Source: Rhizobacter sp. Root1238 (GTDB lineage: Bacteria; Pseudomonadota; Gammaproteobacteria; Burkholderiales; Burkholderiaceae_C). Taken from it: 64,000 bases of DNA. The notes under the pieces are model-generated. The model searched no databases. It saw only the letters and a program-made list of their open reading frames with translations, and was not told the DNA's origin. Position 1 is the first letter of the stretch. Each line of letters starts with the position of its first letter. The position numbers and the translations under genes were made by a program. The DNA is taken from the NCBI RefSeq assembly GCF_001425825.1, contig NZ_LMDM01000007.1, positions 1-64,000 on the forward strand, written 5' to 3'. Of the stretch, positions 1 to 8,333 are shown piece after piece.

Positions 1-155
1 CAATCGTTCAAAACCCGCGGAAACTCGCGCTCGCCGCGGTGCACCGGTGTTCGCAGAGAAGCTGTCGGCTCCAGAAATTGAATTGATCAGCACATCCCTA
101 GACAACCCAAAGCGGAGGTTGGCACGGACTGAGCAAGGCTCCGGAATGCGGACGC

Positions 156-326
156 TCAACGTTTCCCATGAGGGGCGCGCAAAGGCGCTTGCCTTTGCGC
201 GTCACCCTCGATGGGAAGGGTTCGGCCACACGCGTCACCGCCGTTTTCGTACGTCGCGATTCGTTCCTGAGCTTGGCCGAGTGAAAAGGCATCGAGGTCG
301 CGTGCCCAGTCTTTGAAGTGAGCCAT
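156..326 (-). other. short reading frame left of the truncated IS3 element, unrecognised
   Basis: A 56-codon minus-strand frame opens with ATG at 326 and stops at 156. The peptide is polar and has no motif that I recognise. It begins within 3 bp of the apparent left end of the IS3 element, so it could be a fragment of a gene cut by that insertion, or simply chance. Nothing else is visible in bases 1-328. Confidence 0.15.
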
Positions 327-378
327 ATTGAATCGCCCCGGGTTTCGAGGAGGCTCCAACCCTTGAGAAGATGGAGCC

Positions 379-702
379 ATGAACAAGTCGAACAAGTTTT
401 CACCTGAGGTGCGCGAGCGCGCGGTGCGCTTGGTGCAGGAACATCGTGGGGAGTACCCATCGCTGTGGCTGGCGGTGGAGTCGATCGCGCCGAAGATCGG
501 CTGCGTGCCGCAGACGCTGCTGACGTGGGTCAAGCGCCAGGAGATCGATGCCGGCGTGCGCGAGGGCGTAACGACGTCCGAGGCGCAGCGTGTCAAGGAG
601 CTCGAGCGCGAGGTCAAGGAACTGCGTCGGGCCAACGAGATCCTCAAGGTGGCCAGCGCGTTTTTCGCCCAGGCGGAGCTCGACCGCCGACTCAAGTCCT
701 GA
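379..702 (+). CDS. IS3-family transposase OrfA
   Basis: This 107-residue protein has an N-terminal helix-turn-helix (residues about 8-60, with the [15 protein letters not shown] stretch) and a C-terminal leucine-zipper-like helix (about 70-95, [18 protein letters not shown]), as expected of OrfA. OrfA binds the element's ends and, joined to OrfB by a -1 frameshift, forms the active transposase. A run of five T at 661-665 lies where the frames would switch to the orfB frame. The partner orfB is truncated, so this gene is probably only a relic. Confidence 0.85.
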   Translation: MNKSNKFSPEVRERAVRLVQEHRGEYPSLWLAVESIAPKIGCVPQTLLTWVKRQEIDAGVREGVTTSEAQRVKELEREVKELRRANEILKVASAFFAQAELDRRLKS

Positions 703-707
703 GGGAC

Positions 708-1406
708 TTGATTGACAAGCACCGAGACACATTCGGGGTCGAGCCGATCTGCAAGGTTTTGCAGATTTCCCCGTCTGGATATCGACGGTATGCGGCGCTT
801 CGACGCAACCCGCAGGAGCGCTGCGCACGCGCCCAACGTGACGACGTTCTGAGCCCTCGGATCGAGCGCGTCTGGCAGGCCAACATGCAGGTCTACGGGG
901 CTGACAAGGTCTGGCGCCAGCTGGCGCGCGAAGGCACGGCAGCGGCGCGCTGCACGGTGGAGCGGCTGATGCGTCGGCTGGGACTGCGCGGCGTGATGCG
1001 AGGCAAGATCGTGCGGACGACGATCAGCGACGGCAAGGCGCCATGTCCGCTGGACAAGGTCAACCGCCAGTTCCGCGCCGAGCGCCCGAACCAGCTCTGG
1101 GTCTCGGACTTCACCTACGTGTCGACGTGGCAGGGCTGGCAGTACGTGGCCTTCGTCATTGACGTCTTCGCCAGGCGCATCGTCGGCTGGCGCGTCAGCA
1201 GTTCGATGCGAACGGACTTCGTCCTCGATGCCTTGGAGCAGGCGTTGTACGCGCGGCAACCCGAACGGGATCGCAGCCTGGTGATTCACTCCGACCGCGG
1301 GTCGCAGTACGTGTCTATCCGCTACAGCGAGCGCCTTGCAGAGGCCGGCGTTGAGCCGTCGGTGGGCAGCAAGGGCGACAGCCTACCCGAGAACAGCCGT
1401 TCATGA
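708..1406 (+). pseudogene. IS3-family transposase OrfB, C-terminally truncated
   Basis: The frame encodes the IS3 integrase core (rve fold). The first catalytic Asp is in WVSDFTYV and the second in HSDRGSQY. The third residue, a Glu about 35 residues further on in intact relatives, is missing: after GSKGDS the frame turns into unrelated residues and stops at 1406. The start used is a TTG at 708 for lack of an ATG; in intact elements OrfB is made by frameshifting from orfA. Loss of the DDE triad makes it non-functional. Confidence 0.8.
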
Positions 1407-1524
1407 ACTTCTGCTCGTGGCCGGTCGACGTCATTCGTAGAACTTGCCGGCGACCAGGATTTGAGCAGCGCGCCTCTACGGGTTCTCCGGCTTCTCGTAG
1501 AAGCGTAAGCCGTCGATCGAGGCT

Positions 1525-2013
1525 TCACCCCAGGATGCGGCCGCTTCGAGCAGCGCACCGAAGGTCCTGTTCCAGCCCCAGTTCATCGACCCAGTGCCCG
1601 AGGATTCTGGCGTACTGCCGAGTACCCAGATGGAGCGACTCATGGAGGCGGCTTGGAAACAGATAGTCCTCCGGCTTCAGCCTAGCGAGCTTGATCCAAG
1701 CCTGCACGGCATCTCGGGCGGCTGGCGTGATCTCGAACTGAACCGGGCGCTGGGTCTTGTGCTGGACAACGATGGCACGCGTGGCCACCTGATCGCCGTG
1801 ACACACATCGCGGACCTTCAGGCCGACCAGATCACAGGCGCGCAGCTTGCTGTCAATGCCGAGGTTGAAGAGTGCCAACTCACGAACCCGGCCTTCCATC
1901 TGCAACCGGACGCGCAGGGCCCAGATGTCCTTCAGCTTGAATGGCGCTTTTTACCCGACGAGCTTGCCCTTGTTCCACGGTTCGCGATGAACGGCGCTAC
2001 ATGCAGTGCCCAT
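1525..2013 (-). pseudogene. tyrosine recombinase (phage-type integrase) remnant
   Basis: The minus strand encodes a recognisable integrase N-terminal and middle part: HREPWNKGKLVG, then FKLKDIWALRVRLQM, then GIDSKLRACDLVGLKVRDV and LFPSRLHESLHLGTRQYARIL. An in-frame TAA at 1951-1953, where relatives have Gln, splits it. The C-terminal catalytic block (THSMRRTKA, the LLGH box and the Tyr) is absent, because homology stops near 1570 after ELGLEQ. The ATG at 2013 matches the usual family start. It has a nonsense mutation and a lost C-terminus, so it cannot recombine DNA. It belongs to a widespread integrase family that I do not identify as an integron IntI. Confidence 0.75.
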
Positions 2014-2118
2014 GATGGTCTCCCATCGAGTTGAGGGCCATGCAGGATGCGCGCGGTCACCGCTTGCACTTGCTCTGAGCCGCACCCCTGGCGGTGTAGC
2101 CTCGAATGCTGAAGGGCA

Positions 2119-3233
2119 GGGCGGTCTCAAGTCTGAAGTGCAACACCCGCCGGCATCAATGCGTGGTTGAGAGTTGACGTTGAGAGTCGGCGTTGAGTAT
2201 GGCGGCAAATACCCGGATGGGCGAATCCCAGTCGTGCGTTGCGCGAGGTCGGTTGTTCATCTCGTCGGCGATGGCATCGAGCTCGTCCTGGCTGAACACC
2301 GACAGGTCCGTGCCTTTGGGCAGGTACTGCCGCAGCAGCCCATTGGTGTTCTCGCAGGTGCCTCGCTGCCACGGGCTGTGCGGGTCACAGAAGTAGACCT
2401 TCACGCCTGTGCGACGGGTGAGCTCCTGGTGCCTGGCCATCTCGCGCCCCTGGTCGTAGGTCAGCGTCTGGCGCATCGGCTCGGCAATCGAGTTGAGCTT
2501 CGCGCTGAACGCCCGCAGCGCCGATTCGGCCGTCGCATCCGCCATCTTCGCCAGCAACACCAGACGCGTGCTGCGCTCCACCAGCACGCCCACCGCCGAC
2601 TTGTTCTCGGCTCCGCGGATGAGATCGCCTTCCCAGTGCCCTGGCATCACGCGGTCTTGCACCTCGGGTGGACGCACGTGGATGCTGACCATCTCGGGGA
2701 TCTGGCCGCGCCGGTCCTGCCCCGCAGAACGCGGCCTGCGCGTGCTCTTGCTCTGGCGCAAGCAGCTGATGAGCTGGCGGCGCAGTTCTCCGCTGGCGTG
2801 CGCGTAGATCGCGGTGTAGATCGTCTCGTGCGAGACCTGCATGTCGGGTTCGTCGGGCCACATGCGCGCCAGTGTGCATGCGATCTGGCGAGGCGACCAA
2901 TGCCACGACAGGCACGTCTTCACCACCAGCCACAGCTTGCCTTCGCGGTACAGCTTCGGCCATGGCCGCCCAGCCTTGCGACGGGTCTGCGCCATGCGTT
3001 GCGCCCGGGCCGACGCGTACGCCTTCCTCTGCTCCGTGTTGCGTTGCAGCTCCCGGCGCACTGTGCTCGCCGAGCGGTCAATCGCTCGCGCGATCGCCCT
3101 CACTCCAAAGCCTTGCTGCCGCAGGCTCGCAATGCTCATGCGATCTTCTGCCTGCAATTGCTGGTATCTCGTCTTGTGCATTCGCTGACCTTACCCGTTG
3201 GCAAGGTGTTGCACTTCAGGCTTGAGACCGCCC
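2119..3233. mobile_element. complete IS30-family insertion sequence
   Basis: The element is bounded by 29-bp inverted repeats at 2119-2147 and 3205-3233, which begin GGGCGGTCTCAAG and differ at one position. They enclose a single full-length transposase gene. I could not find a matching short target duplication at the two ends. It ends about 32 bp before the first hairpin repeat of the cassette-like array. Confidence 0.85.
2156..3181 (-). CDS. IS30-family transposase
   Basis: This 341-residue protein has the length and order expected of IS30 transposases. An N-terminal helix-turn-helix (residues about 10-55, RAIARAIDRSASTVRREL) recognises the terminal repeats, and an integrase-fold DDE core follows. 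The catalytic residues are visible in HWEGDLI (Asp), TYDQGREM (Asp) and CENTNGLLRQY (Glu). The reading frame is intact, so it could be active. It is transcribed against the cassette-like genes that follow. Confidence 0.92.
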   Translation of the reverse strand: MHKTRYQQLQAEDRMSIASLRQQGFGVRAIARAIDRSASTVRRELQRNTEQRKAYASARAQRMAQTRRKAGRPWPKLYREGKLWLVVKTCLSWHWSPRQIACTLARMWPDEPDMQVSHETIYTAIYAHASGELRRQLISCLRQSKSTRRPRSAGQDRRGQIPEMVSIHVRPPEVQDRVMPGHWEGDLIRGAENKSAVGVLVERSTRLVLLAKMADATAESALRAFSAKLNSIAEPMRQTLTYDQGREMARHQELTRRTGVKVYFCDPHSPWQRGTCENTNGLLRQYLPKGTDLSVFSQDELDAIADEMNNRPRATHDWDSPIRVFAAILNADSQRQLSTTH

Positions 3234-3264
3234 AGCTTTGGAGCGGTCTGGCAAACTCACGCTG

Positions 3265-3305
3265 CCGGCCACAAGCTGTCCGTCGCGGCTGACCGCTTTC
3301 GGGAG
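3265..3305 (+). repeat. hairpin repeat copy 1 (cassette-array repeat)
   Basis: This copy has a left arm CCGGCCACAAGCTGTC and a right arm GACCGCTTTCGG around a loop of about 10 nt. The stem AAGCTGTC/GACCGCTT has one central mismatch. It is the best-conserved first member of a family found in front of most small genes to 19.1 kb, and it lies 50 bp before the gene at 3355. Confidence 0.7.
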
Positions 3306-3354
3306 CCGAGAAAGCGCGGGAGAATGCGGTCCAAGCTTTGAGGCGGGTCCGAAA

Positions 3355-3621
3355 ATGATGAGTGCGTGCGTGCGTGGTGTTGGCTATCTGCTCGTGCTCG
3401 TTGGACTGGCGCTGCTATCGCCAGCAGCTGACCTGCTGCCTGTAGATGTCTTGCTCATCTCTCGACCGTCCAGTACCGGTGAACATCAACAATTCCTGCG
3501 CCTCGTACCGGGAGCAACCGCGAAGCTCGCTCCGCTGACAATGTGCGGGATCGGTGCCGTAGCGATCGGCGTCTTCACGATCGCGGTTGGTTGGTTCATC
3601 GACTCGCGCAAGGCACGTTGA
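3355..3621 (+). CDS. small two-helix membrane protein, unknown function
   Basis: The product is 88 residues (87 if the second of two adjacent ATGs, 3358, is used). A hydrophobic segment at about residues 8-26 (VGYLLVLVGLALLSP) and another at about 58-80 (MCGIGAVAIGVFTIAVGWF) flank a short polar part, and the protein ends in a basic tail. I recognise no family. It is the first gene of the cassette-like series, preceded by repeat copy 1 and followed by a degenerate copy at 3626. Confidence 0.55.
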   Translation: MMSACVRGVGYLLVLVGLALLSPAADLLPVDVLLISRPSSTGEHQQFLRLVPGATAKLAPLTMCGIGAVAIGVFTIAVGWFIDSRKAR

Positions 3622-3625
3622 GGTG

Positions 3626-3660
3626 CGATGTGCAGGCAGTCCTCTTCACGGCTCTGCGAT
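3626..3660 (+). repeat. hairpin repeat copy 2 (degenerate)
   Basis: The segment GCAGTCCTCTTCACGGCTCT aligns to the core of the family (AGCAGTCCTTCGCCGATGGC in the copy at 16,439). The left arm is poorly conserved. It sits immediately after the stop at 3621 and before the gene at 3739. Confidence 0.4.
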
Positions 3661-3738
3661 AGTGAGCGCCATGCCAAGATCAATAGGTGCCATCTTGCGG
3701 TCGTACTCCCAGGGCTTGAGAAGGTCGAGTGATCTGTC

Positions 3739-4062
3739 GTGACTTCCAGTGACGAGCTGCCCACCAAATTGCATCGCGGCGCAGCCGGGTTCTTGTTGCT
3801 TGGTTTTGCGCTCCTTTTTGCCTCTGTTCCCCTTGAACATGGCATATTGCGAAAGGTTGCCGTGGTCACGTTACTGGCGTCAAGCTGCGCTGTGCTGGCG
3901 GCAGATCTCTATCAAATGTTCGCCACTGGCGCAGGTTTCGGAAGGATTGGTCGCGGTGTTAGCCGAAGGTCCACTCCAGCAAGTTTCTGGCTTCACATCG
4001 TCATCCGCGTGATCCTGCTCTTACTCTTTGTCAGGCCGTTCCTTGTCTACGCGATGACATAG
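3739..4062 (+). CDS. small membrane protein, unknown function
   Basis: This 107-residue protein starts at GTG 3739. Three hydrophobic stretches are visible: about residues 14-30 (GAAGFLLLGFALLFASV), 39-58 (KVAVVTLLASSCAVLAADLY) and 85-103 (LHIVIRVILLLLFVRPFLV). I recognise no family. The base composition is less GC-rich than the downstream chromosomal genes, in keeping with acquired cassette-like DNA. Confidence 0.55.
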   Translation: MTSSDELPTKLHRGAAGFLLLGFALLFASVPLEHGILRKVAVVTLLASSCAVLAADLYQMFATGAGFGRIGRGVSRRSTPASFWLHIVIRVILLLLFVRPFLVYAMT

Positions 4063-4190
4063 GGTCCAGTGCCAGACCATTGCCCGGGCGTTCAATCGAC
4101 AGAACAACCCGAACGGCCTGTGTCGGCCAGATGCGGTCCTGTCGTGGTCAAGTCTTTTCGGACACGCCAATGAGTTGGTTGGGTTGAATA

Positions 4191-5033
4191 TCAGTGAGTG
4201 AGTTCGGCGTGTCGCTCATGCTCGACAGGCGAGCGATAGCCGAGAGTGGAATGGAGCCTGACGGGGTTGTAGAAGCAGGCGATGTAGTCGGCGACATCGA
4301 TCATCGCTTCGGCGTGATTGGCGTAATCGCGCTGCCAGACGCGTTCCATCTTCAGGTTCAGGAAGAAGCGTTCCATCACGGCGTTGTCCCAGCAGTTGCC
4401 TTTGCGGCTCATGCTGGCGACCAGGTTGTTGCTCGCGATCAAGGTGGCATGCTCGCTGCTGGCGTACTGGCTGCCGCGATCGGAATGCACGATCAAGCCA
4501 GCAGCGGGCCGACGGCTGACGATCGCCATGTTCAGCGCCTGGCACACCAGCTTTGCCGGCATGCTCGGCGCCATGGCCCAGCCAACGACTCGGCGCGAGT
4601 ACAGATCCAGCACGGCGGCGAGATACAGCCAGCCGCTGCGCGTGCGGATGTAGGTGATGTCCGAGACCCAGGCCCGGTTCGGCGCCGCGGGACGGAACTG
4701 CCGATCCAGCACGTTGGCCGCCACCGGCAAGCTGTGACGGCTGTCGGTGGTGTGAACGAACTTGCGCCGCCAACGCGGCTGCAACGCGTGGCTGCGCATC
4801 AATGTTCTGGCTCTGTGGCGTCCCACGTTCACGCCCAGCGCCCGCAATGCCGCGCTCACGCGCCGGCTGCCGTAGCTGCGCCCGCTGGCCTCGAACACGG
4901 CCTTGGCATGCGTAGCCTGGGCACACGTGCGCGGTTCGCGCTGGCGCCTGGCGTAGTACCCCGAGCGGCTGACTTCCAGCACGCGGCACAACTGTTTGAT
5001 CGAGGCCTTCCCCGCCCACTGTGTGATCAGCAT
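4191..5033 (-). CDS. IS3-family transposase OrfB
   Basis: This is the catalytic half of the IS3 transposase, 280 residues from the ATG at 5033. It has an HTH_21-like N-terminal part (RVLEVSRSGYYARR) and an integrase core with all three catalytic residues: Asp in WVSDITYI, Asp in HSDRGSQY and Glu in NAVMERFF. The C-terminal signature YNPVRLHSTLGY is present. In the family it is produced as a fusion with OrfA by -1 frameshifting. The frame is intact, so the element may be mobile. Confidence 0.92.
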   Translation of the reverse strand: MLITQWAGKASIKQLCRVLEVSRSGYYARRQREPRTCAQATHAKAVFEASGRSYGSRRVSAALRALGVNVGRHRARTLMRSHALQPRWRRKFVHTTDSRHSLPVAANVLDRQFRPAAPNRAWVSDITYIRTRSGWLYLAAVLDLYSRRVVGWAMAPSMPAKLVCQALNMAIVSRRPAAGLIVHSDRGSQYASSEHATLIASNNLVASMSRKGNCWDNAVMERFFLNLKMERVWQRDYANHAEAMIDVADYIACFYNPVRLHSTLGYRSPVEHERHAELTH

Positions 5034-5038
5034 GTGAA

Positions 5039-5404
<366 letters not shown>

Positions 5405-5471
5405 TCAGTCCTTCACGAGAGTCTGCTGTGGGGAAGATACACTGTCCCACCACGGATACGTCCTGTCGCCT

Positions 5472-5849
5472 ATGCGTGCGTTGGTACATGTTCGGCGAGT
5501 CGGCTACTTTGCCGTTGCCCACTTCATACTGTGGTTCTCAGCAGCTGTCACCGCATTTGGCTTTGACTTGGATCAGGTACCCAGTCGCTCTGCACTTGCA
5601 GGTCGCGCTGCGTCCGTGGCTGCCGTGCTTCAGTACCCCCACGATGTCATCCTCCATGCGCTTCCCAGCACTTGGTTGCAGCATCTGCCACAAGGTGCTC
5701 TTGCGTTAGTGCTATTGAACTGCCTTCTGTGGGGTTGCGCGCTGGCCCTCGTCTTTCACGTGGCCGCACGTCGGGCGCGGCCGAACGGTGGGACGGACAT
5801 CGATGGGCGGCAAGGATTGCGCAGGCGTCCCGGTGGATCATCCCCGTGA
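5472..5849 (+). CDS. small membrane protein, unknown function
   Basis: This 125-residue protein starts at ATG 5472. It has one hydrophobic segment near residues 10-28 (GYFAVAHFILWFSAAVTAF) and a second near 70-95 (ALALVLLNCLLWGCALALVFHV), followed by an Arg/Gly-rich hydrophilic tail. No family is recognised. It is separated from its upstream repeat by the IS3 insertion, so its original promoter distance has probably changed. Confidence 0.5.
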   Translation: MRALVHVRRVGYFAVAHFILWFSAAVTAFGFDLDQVPSRSALAGRAASVAAVLQYPHDVILHALPSTWLQHLPQGALALVLLNCLLWGCALALVFHVAARRARPNGGTDIDGRQGLRRRPGGSSP

Positions 5850-5863
5850 AGTTATGACTCAGT

Positions 5864-5905
5864 GCGGCCAGGAGTGGTCTCTCGCCGACGACCGCTTTCG
5901 AGCGG
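5864..5905 (+). repeat. hairpin repeat copy 4
   Basis: The left arm is GCGGCCAGGAGTGGTC and the right arm GACCGCTTTCGAGC. The stem GAGTGGTC/GACCGCTT is fully paired if two G-U pairs are allowed. It lies between the stop at 5849 and the acetyltransferase at 5977. Confidence 0.7.
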
Positions 5906-5976
5906 CACCCGTGACTTGAGGCAAGTACGATGTCGTGGTGCTGCTTCCGCCCCACACGTCGGGCCGCACGAAACCC

Positions 5977-6519
5977 ATGCTCATGCGACCACTACTGATT
6001 CCAGGCTTTTCTGTGCGTCCAGCTCGGCTCGAAGACGCAGCCTCTTGGGCCAGGTATGCGTGCCTGCCGGAGGTGAAGCAGCACACGAGTTCCACAGCAG
6101 AAACTGTGGACGACGTCAGAGCCGAGATTCGCCGCACACTCGCTGGCGAACCCAACACACCTATCCGCTTCGTGCTTCTTCAGCAGGAGAGCAAAGCAAT
6201 CGTTGCCACCGTCGGCTTTCACACCATCTCTGCTGCGTTTGGCACAGCAGAGGTCACATACGACGTCGCACCTGACCATTGGGGACAAGGCATCGCAACG
6301 GCTGCATGCCGCAATGCCGCTCTTTGGGCGTTCGAAGTCAAGAGGTGGAACAGAGTCCAGGCCACTACTGTTTTGCCGAACTTTCGATCTCAACGTGTTC
6401 TGGAACGGTGCGGCTTCAGGCGGGAGGGCCTCGTGCGCAATTTGAGGCTTGTACGAGGCACGCCTACCGACTATTGGATGTATGCGGCCATTCCTGGTGA
6501 GGTCCAGCAGGTGGCGTGA
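5977..6519 (+). CDS. GNAT-family N-acetyltransferase (RimJ/RimL-like)
   Basis: The protein is 180 residues from ATG 5977 (MLMRPLLI). GNATs transfer an acetyl group from acetyl-CoA to an amine. The N-terminal strand FSVRPARLEDAASWARY, the central DVAPDHWGQGIATAACRN with the CoA pyrophosphate-binding loop (Q/R-x-x-G-x-G/A type), and the C-terminal NFRSQRVLERCGFRREG are typical of the Acetyltransf_3 (RimJ/RimL) branch. The substrate cannot be told from sequence. It is one of two GNAT genes in the array, a protein class common in mobile cassettes. Confidence 0.85.
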   Translation: MLMRPLLIPGFSVRPARLEDAASWARYACLPEVKQHTSSTAETVDDVRAEIRRTLAGEPNTPIRFVLLQQESKAIVATVGFHTISAAFGTAEVTYDVAPDHWGQGIATAACRNAALWAFEVKRWNRVQATTVLPNFRSQRVLERCGFRREGLVRNLRLVRGTPTDYWMYAAIPGEVQQVA

Positions 6520-6549
6520 CCCTAAGCATGGCGCGCGTAGGGGCTGCAA

Positions 6550-6588
6550 CCGGCAAGAACCAGCCGATCAACGATGGCTGCTTTGCGG
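6550..6588 (+). repeat. hairpin repeat copy 5 (compensatory stem)
   Basis: The sequence runs from CCGGCAAGAACCAGCC through a short loop to GGCTGCTTTGCGG. Compared with other copies the inner stem is changed on both sides (AGCC pairs with GGCT instead of GTC with GAC), so pairing is kept. It lies 59 bp before the GTG start at 6647. Confidence 0.65.
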
Positions 6589-6646
6589 CAGCTTGTGCTG
6601 GTACTCTGGATGCGCTGCGCTTCCTGTAAGCGACTGAGGAGACGAC

Positions 6647-7204
6647 GTGCGCCTTGTTTGGCCATCTATTGAGTTCTTGCCGAGCTACGTCACTGCGCTG
6701 AAGCGAGGCTGGTCCGCTGACAACGTTCGCGGAAGCGTCGCGGCTGAGGAAGAACTGGCTTCAATATCGCAGGATCCCGAAGCATTCCTTGTGAGCCTGG
6801 TCGACCGAGAGGCAACCGGTGCACGGGTCGCGTTGCCCGATGGCTCAACCGTTGCGAGATTGCCCGGATATCGACGCTGGATATGGGACGACGAGTTCTG
6901 TGGAGCCATAAGCTTCAGATGGCAGCGCGGAACTTCGGACCTTCCGCCATATTGTCTTGGGCACATCGGCTACGCCGTCGTTCCGTGGAAGCGACGACTC
7001 GGTTACGCAACGCGTGCTCTACGGTGCCTGCTTCCGGAAGCGCGCAGCGAAGGCCTGGAGTACGTTGAAATCACGACGGATCCAGACAACCTCGCGTCTC
7101 AACGTGTCATTGAGTCCAACGGCGGGGTCTTGCATGAGAGATTTGTGAAGCCCGGGCAGTTTGGCGGCACCGAAGGTCTGCGCTATCGCATCTCGCTTGG
7201 CTAA
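6647..7204 (+). CDS. GNAT-family N-acetyltransferase
   Basis: The product is 185 residues from GTG 6647, which is preceded by GAGGAGACGAC as a ribosome-binding site. The C-terminal half carries the acetyl-CoA fold: GHIGYAVVPWKRRLGYATRAL matches the beta4-alpha3 CoA loop, and NLASQRVIESNGGVL is the usual late motif. It resembles the predicted-acetyltransferase group COG3981 rather than RimJ. The acceptor is unknown. It follows repeat copy 5 and precedes copy 6 in the cassette-like series. Confidence 0.8.
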   Translation: MRLVWPSIEFLPSYVTALKRGWSADNVRGSVAAEEELASISQDPEAFLVSLVDREATGARVALPDGSTVARLPGYRRWIWDDEFCGAISFRWQRGTSDLPPYCLGHIGYAVVPWKRRLGYATRALRCLLPEARSEGLEYVEITTDPDNLASQRVIESNGGVLHERFVKPGQFGGTEGLRYRISLG

Positions 7205-7231
7205 CATTCGCGCCACGCCCAGTGTCCGAGT

Positions 7232-7271
7232 CCGGACAGAAGCAGGCGGTCACCGACGACCGCTGTGGGGT
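7232..7271 (+). repeat. hairpin repeat copy 6
   Basis: The sequence runs from CCGGACAGAAGCAGGCGGTC to GACCGCTGTGGGG. The inner stem GCGGTC/GACCGC is perfect. It starts 28 bp after the stop at 7204 and ends 27 bp before the ATG at 7298. Confidence 0.65.
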
Positions 7272-7297
7272 AGGCTAGTGCGAGGAAACAGCGACGT

Positions 7298-7687
7298 ATG
7301 ACGATGAATGAATCGAAGGATACCGATGCGCTTTGTGCCGCGCTGGATGCACTGCCAGAAGGTGAAGCACGTGTGCCGCTGCTGATCGGGCTTCTCGGCC
7401 AAAGCGGACATGAACGTCACGAAGACATCGTGTTTGAGCTGGGCCTGCTAGGTAGCAATGCCGCAGTCCTGTCCATCGCCAAGGCGGTTGTAGATCCCTT
7501 CCCATACATGGACGCGTGGGGCAATCGACACGAGTTCCAGCGCAAGTGCGCGTACGCACTGGCCCGAATCGGAACCCCTGAGTCCCGTTCCGTGCTCGAA
7601 GACTTGGCGAAGCACTCGGATCCTCATGTGCGAGAGTACGGTGAGGAAGGGTTAAGCCATTGGCCTCTGCCTTTCGAGGCGCGCTGA
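7298..7687 (+). CDS. HEAT-repeat-like protein, unknown role
   Basis: This 129-residue soluble protein starts at ATG 7298 (a second ATG lies at 7304). Two helix pairs of HEAT/armadillo type are visible: LLIGLLGQSGHERHEDIVFELG at about residues 24-48 and CAYALARIGTPESRSVLEDLAKHSDPHVR at about 86-114, where the final Asp-Pro-His-Val-Arg is a HEAT-like turn. Such repeats mediate protein contacts. No catalytic motif is seen. It sits between repeat copies 6 and 7. Confidence 0.6.
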   Translation: MTMNESKDTDALCAALDALPEGEARVPLLIGLLGQSGHERHEDIVFELGLLGSNAAVLSIAKAVVDPFPYMDAWGNRHEFQRKCAYALARIGTPESRSVLEDLAKHSDPHVREYGEEGLSHWPLPFEAR

Positions 7688-7692
7688 CTCAG

Positions 7693-7733
7693 TTCGGCCA
7701 CAAGCTGTCTATCACAGATGACTGCTTTGGAGC
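7693..7733 (+). repeat. hairpin repeat copy 7
   Basis: The left arm is TTCGGCCACAAGCTGTC and the right arm GACTGCTTTGGAGC. The stem AAGCTGTC/GACTGCTT has the same single central mismatch seen in copy 1. It begins 6 bp after the stop at 7687. Confidence 0.7.
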
Positions 7734-7922
7734 TGGTGATCGAAGGGGTTGCAGAGGCGTTTTTGCGCCGAACTTCATGCCGGCACAATGGGGTCGGAGG
7801 GGTGGCCCATCGAAGGACGACGAGGCCGTTGCCGAAGAATGCGTTTGCGTACCCTCTGAAGAGCGATTGCTCGGCGACCCTGACGAGCGGACACTCGCGT
7901 CAATCTGCTTTCCCTGCTGCGC

Positions 7923-8333
7923 ATGAAAAACGGACTTCTTGGTGCCCTACTCCGATTCATCGCCGTCGGTATTGCCACCGTAGTAGTTTCGGTGCCGACG
8001 TCGATACTGTTGTGGGTGTCTTTCAACAACTTCAAGTTCCCGTTCCTGGCGGCCTACTTCTTTCCGTTCCTTGTTGCTGTGAACGCATCGGTATACGACG
8101 CCAACGGGCGCCCGGCCGCATCCTTCGACCCACAAGCGGCGGTGGCAGCGACGGTCGCCGAATGGGCAGTGGCCTGCATCGCCTACATCGCGTGGACGCA
8201 GAGGGCTTCAGTTGGGAGGCGCATCTGGACCAGCGCCTTCGTTGCGATGCTGATCATGCTCGCATTCAACTACTACTGGATGGTCGCCTTCGGGCTCTCG
8301 CTTCCTGAGGCTCACTTTCACTTTCACATCTAG
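7923..8333 (+). CDS. four-helix membrane protein, unknown function
   Basis: This 136-residue protein has hydrophobic segments at about residues 10-33 (LRFIAVGIATVVVSVPTSIL), 40-55 (FLAAYFFPFLVAVN), 77-92 (AATVAEWAVACIAYIAW) and 102-122 (SAFVAMLIMLAFNYYWMVAF), and ends in an unusual His/Phe-rich tail (HFHFHI). I recognise no family. The 190 bp between repeat copy 7 and the ATG contain no other credible gene. Confidence 0.55.
   Translation: MKNGLLGALLRFIAVGIATVVVSVPTSILLWVSFNNFKFPFLAAYFFPFLVAVNASVYDANGRPAASFDPQAAVAATVAEWAVACIAYIAWTQRASVGRRIWTSAFVAMLIMLAFNYYWMVAFGLSLPEAHFHFHI

Larger units (their letters stand above)
329..1406 (+). mobile_element. IS3-family element, truncated at its 3' end
   Basis: The element starts near 329 with a typical IS3 terminal sequence (TGAATCGCCCCGGGTTTC), followed by orfA and a frameshifted orfB. 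The similarity to IS3 transposase stops near 1385, just before the third catalytic residue, and no right inverted repeat follows. The copy is therefore dead. No target duplication can be read because one end is missing. Confidence 0.8.

Noticed and set aside
219..252. A repeat-like segment TCGGCCACACGCGTCACCGC near the left edge
   Set aside because: The loop and spacing do not fit, it is about 10 bp short, and no array gene follows.
4122..4161. Reading the sequence through GGTCAAGTCTTTTCGG as part of the hairpin repeat
   Set aside because: From 4144 on this is the IS3 terminal inverted repeat. The true right half of the repeat lies beyond the element at 5407.
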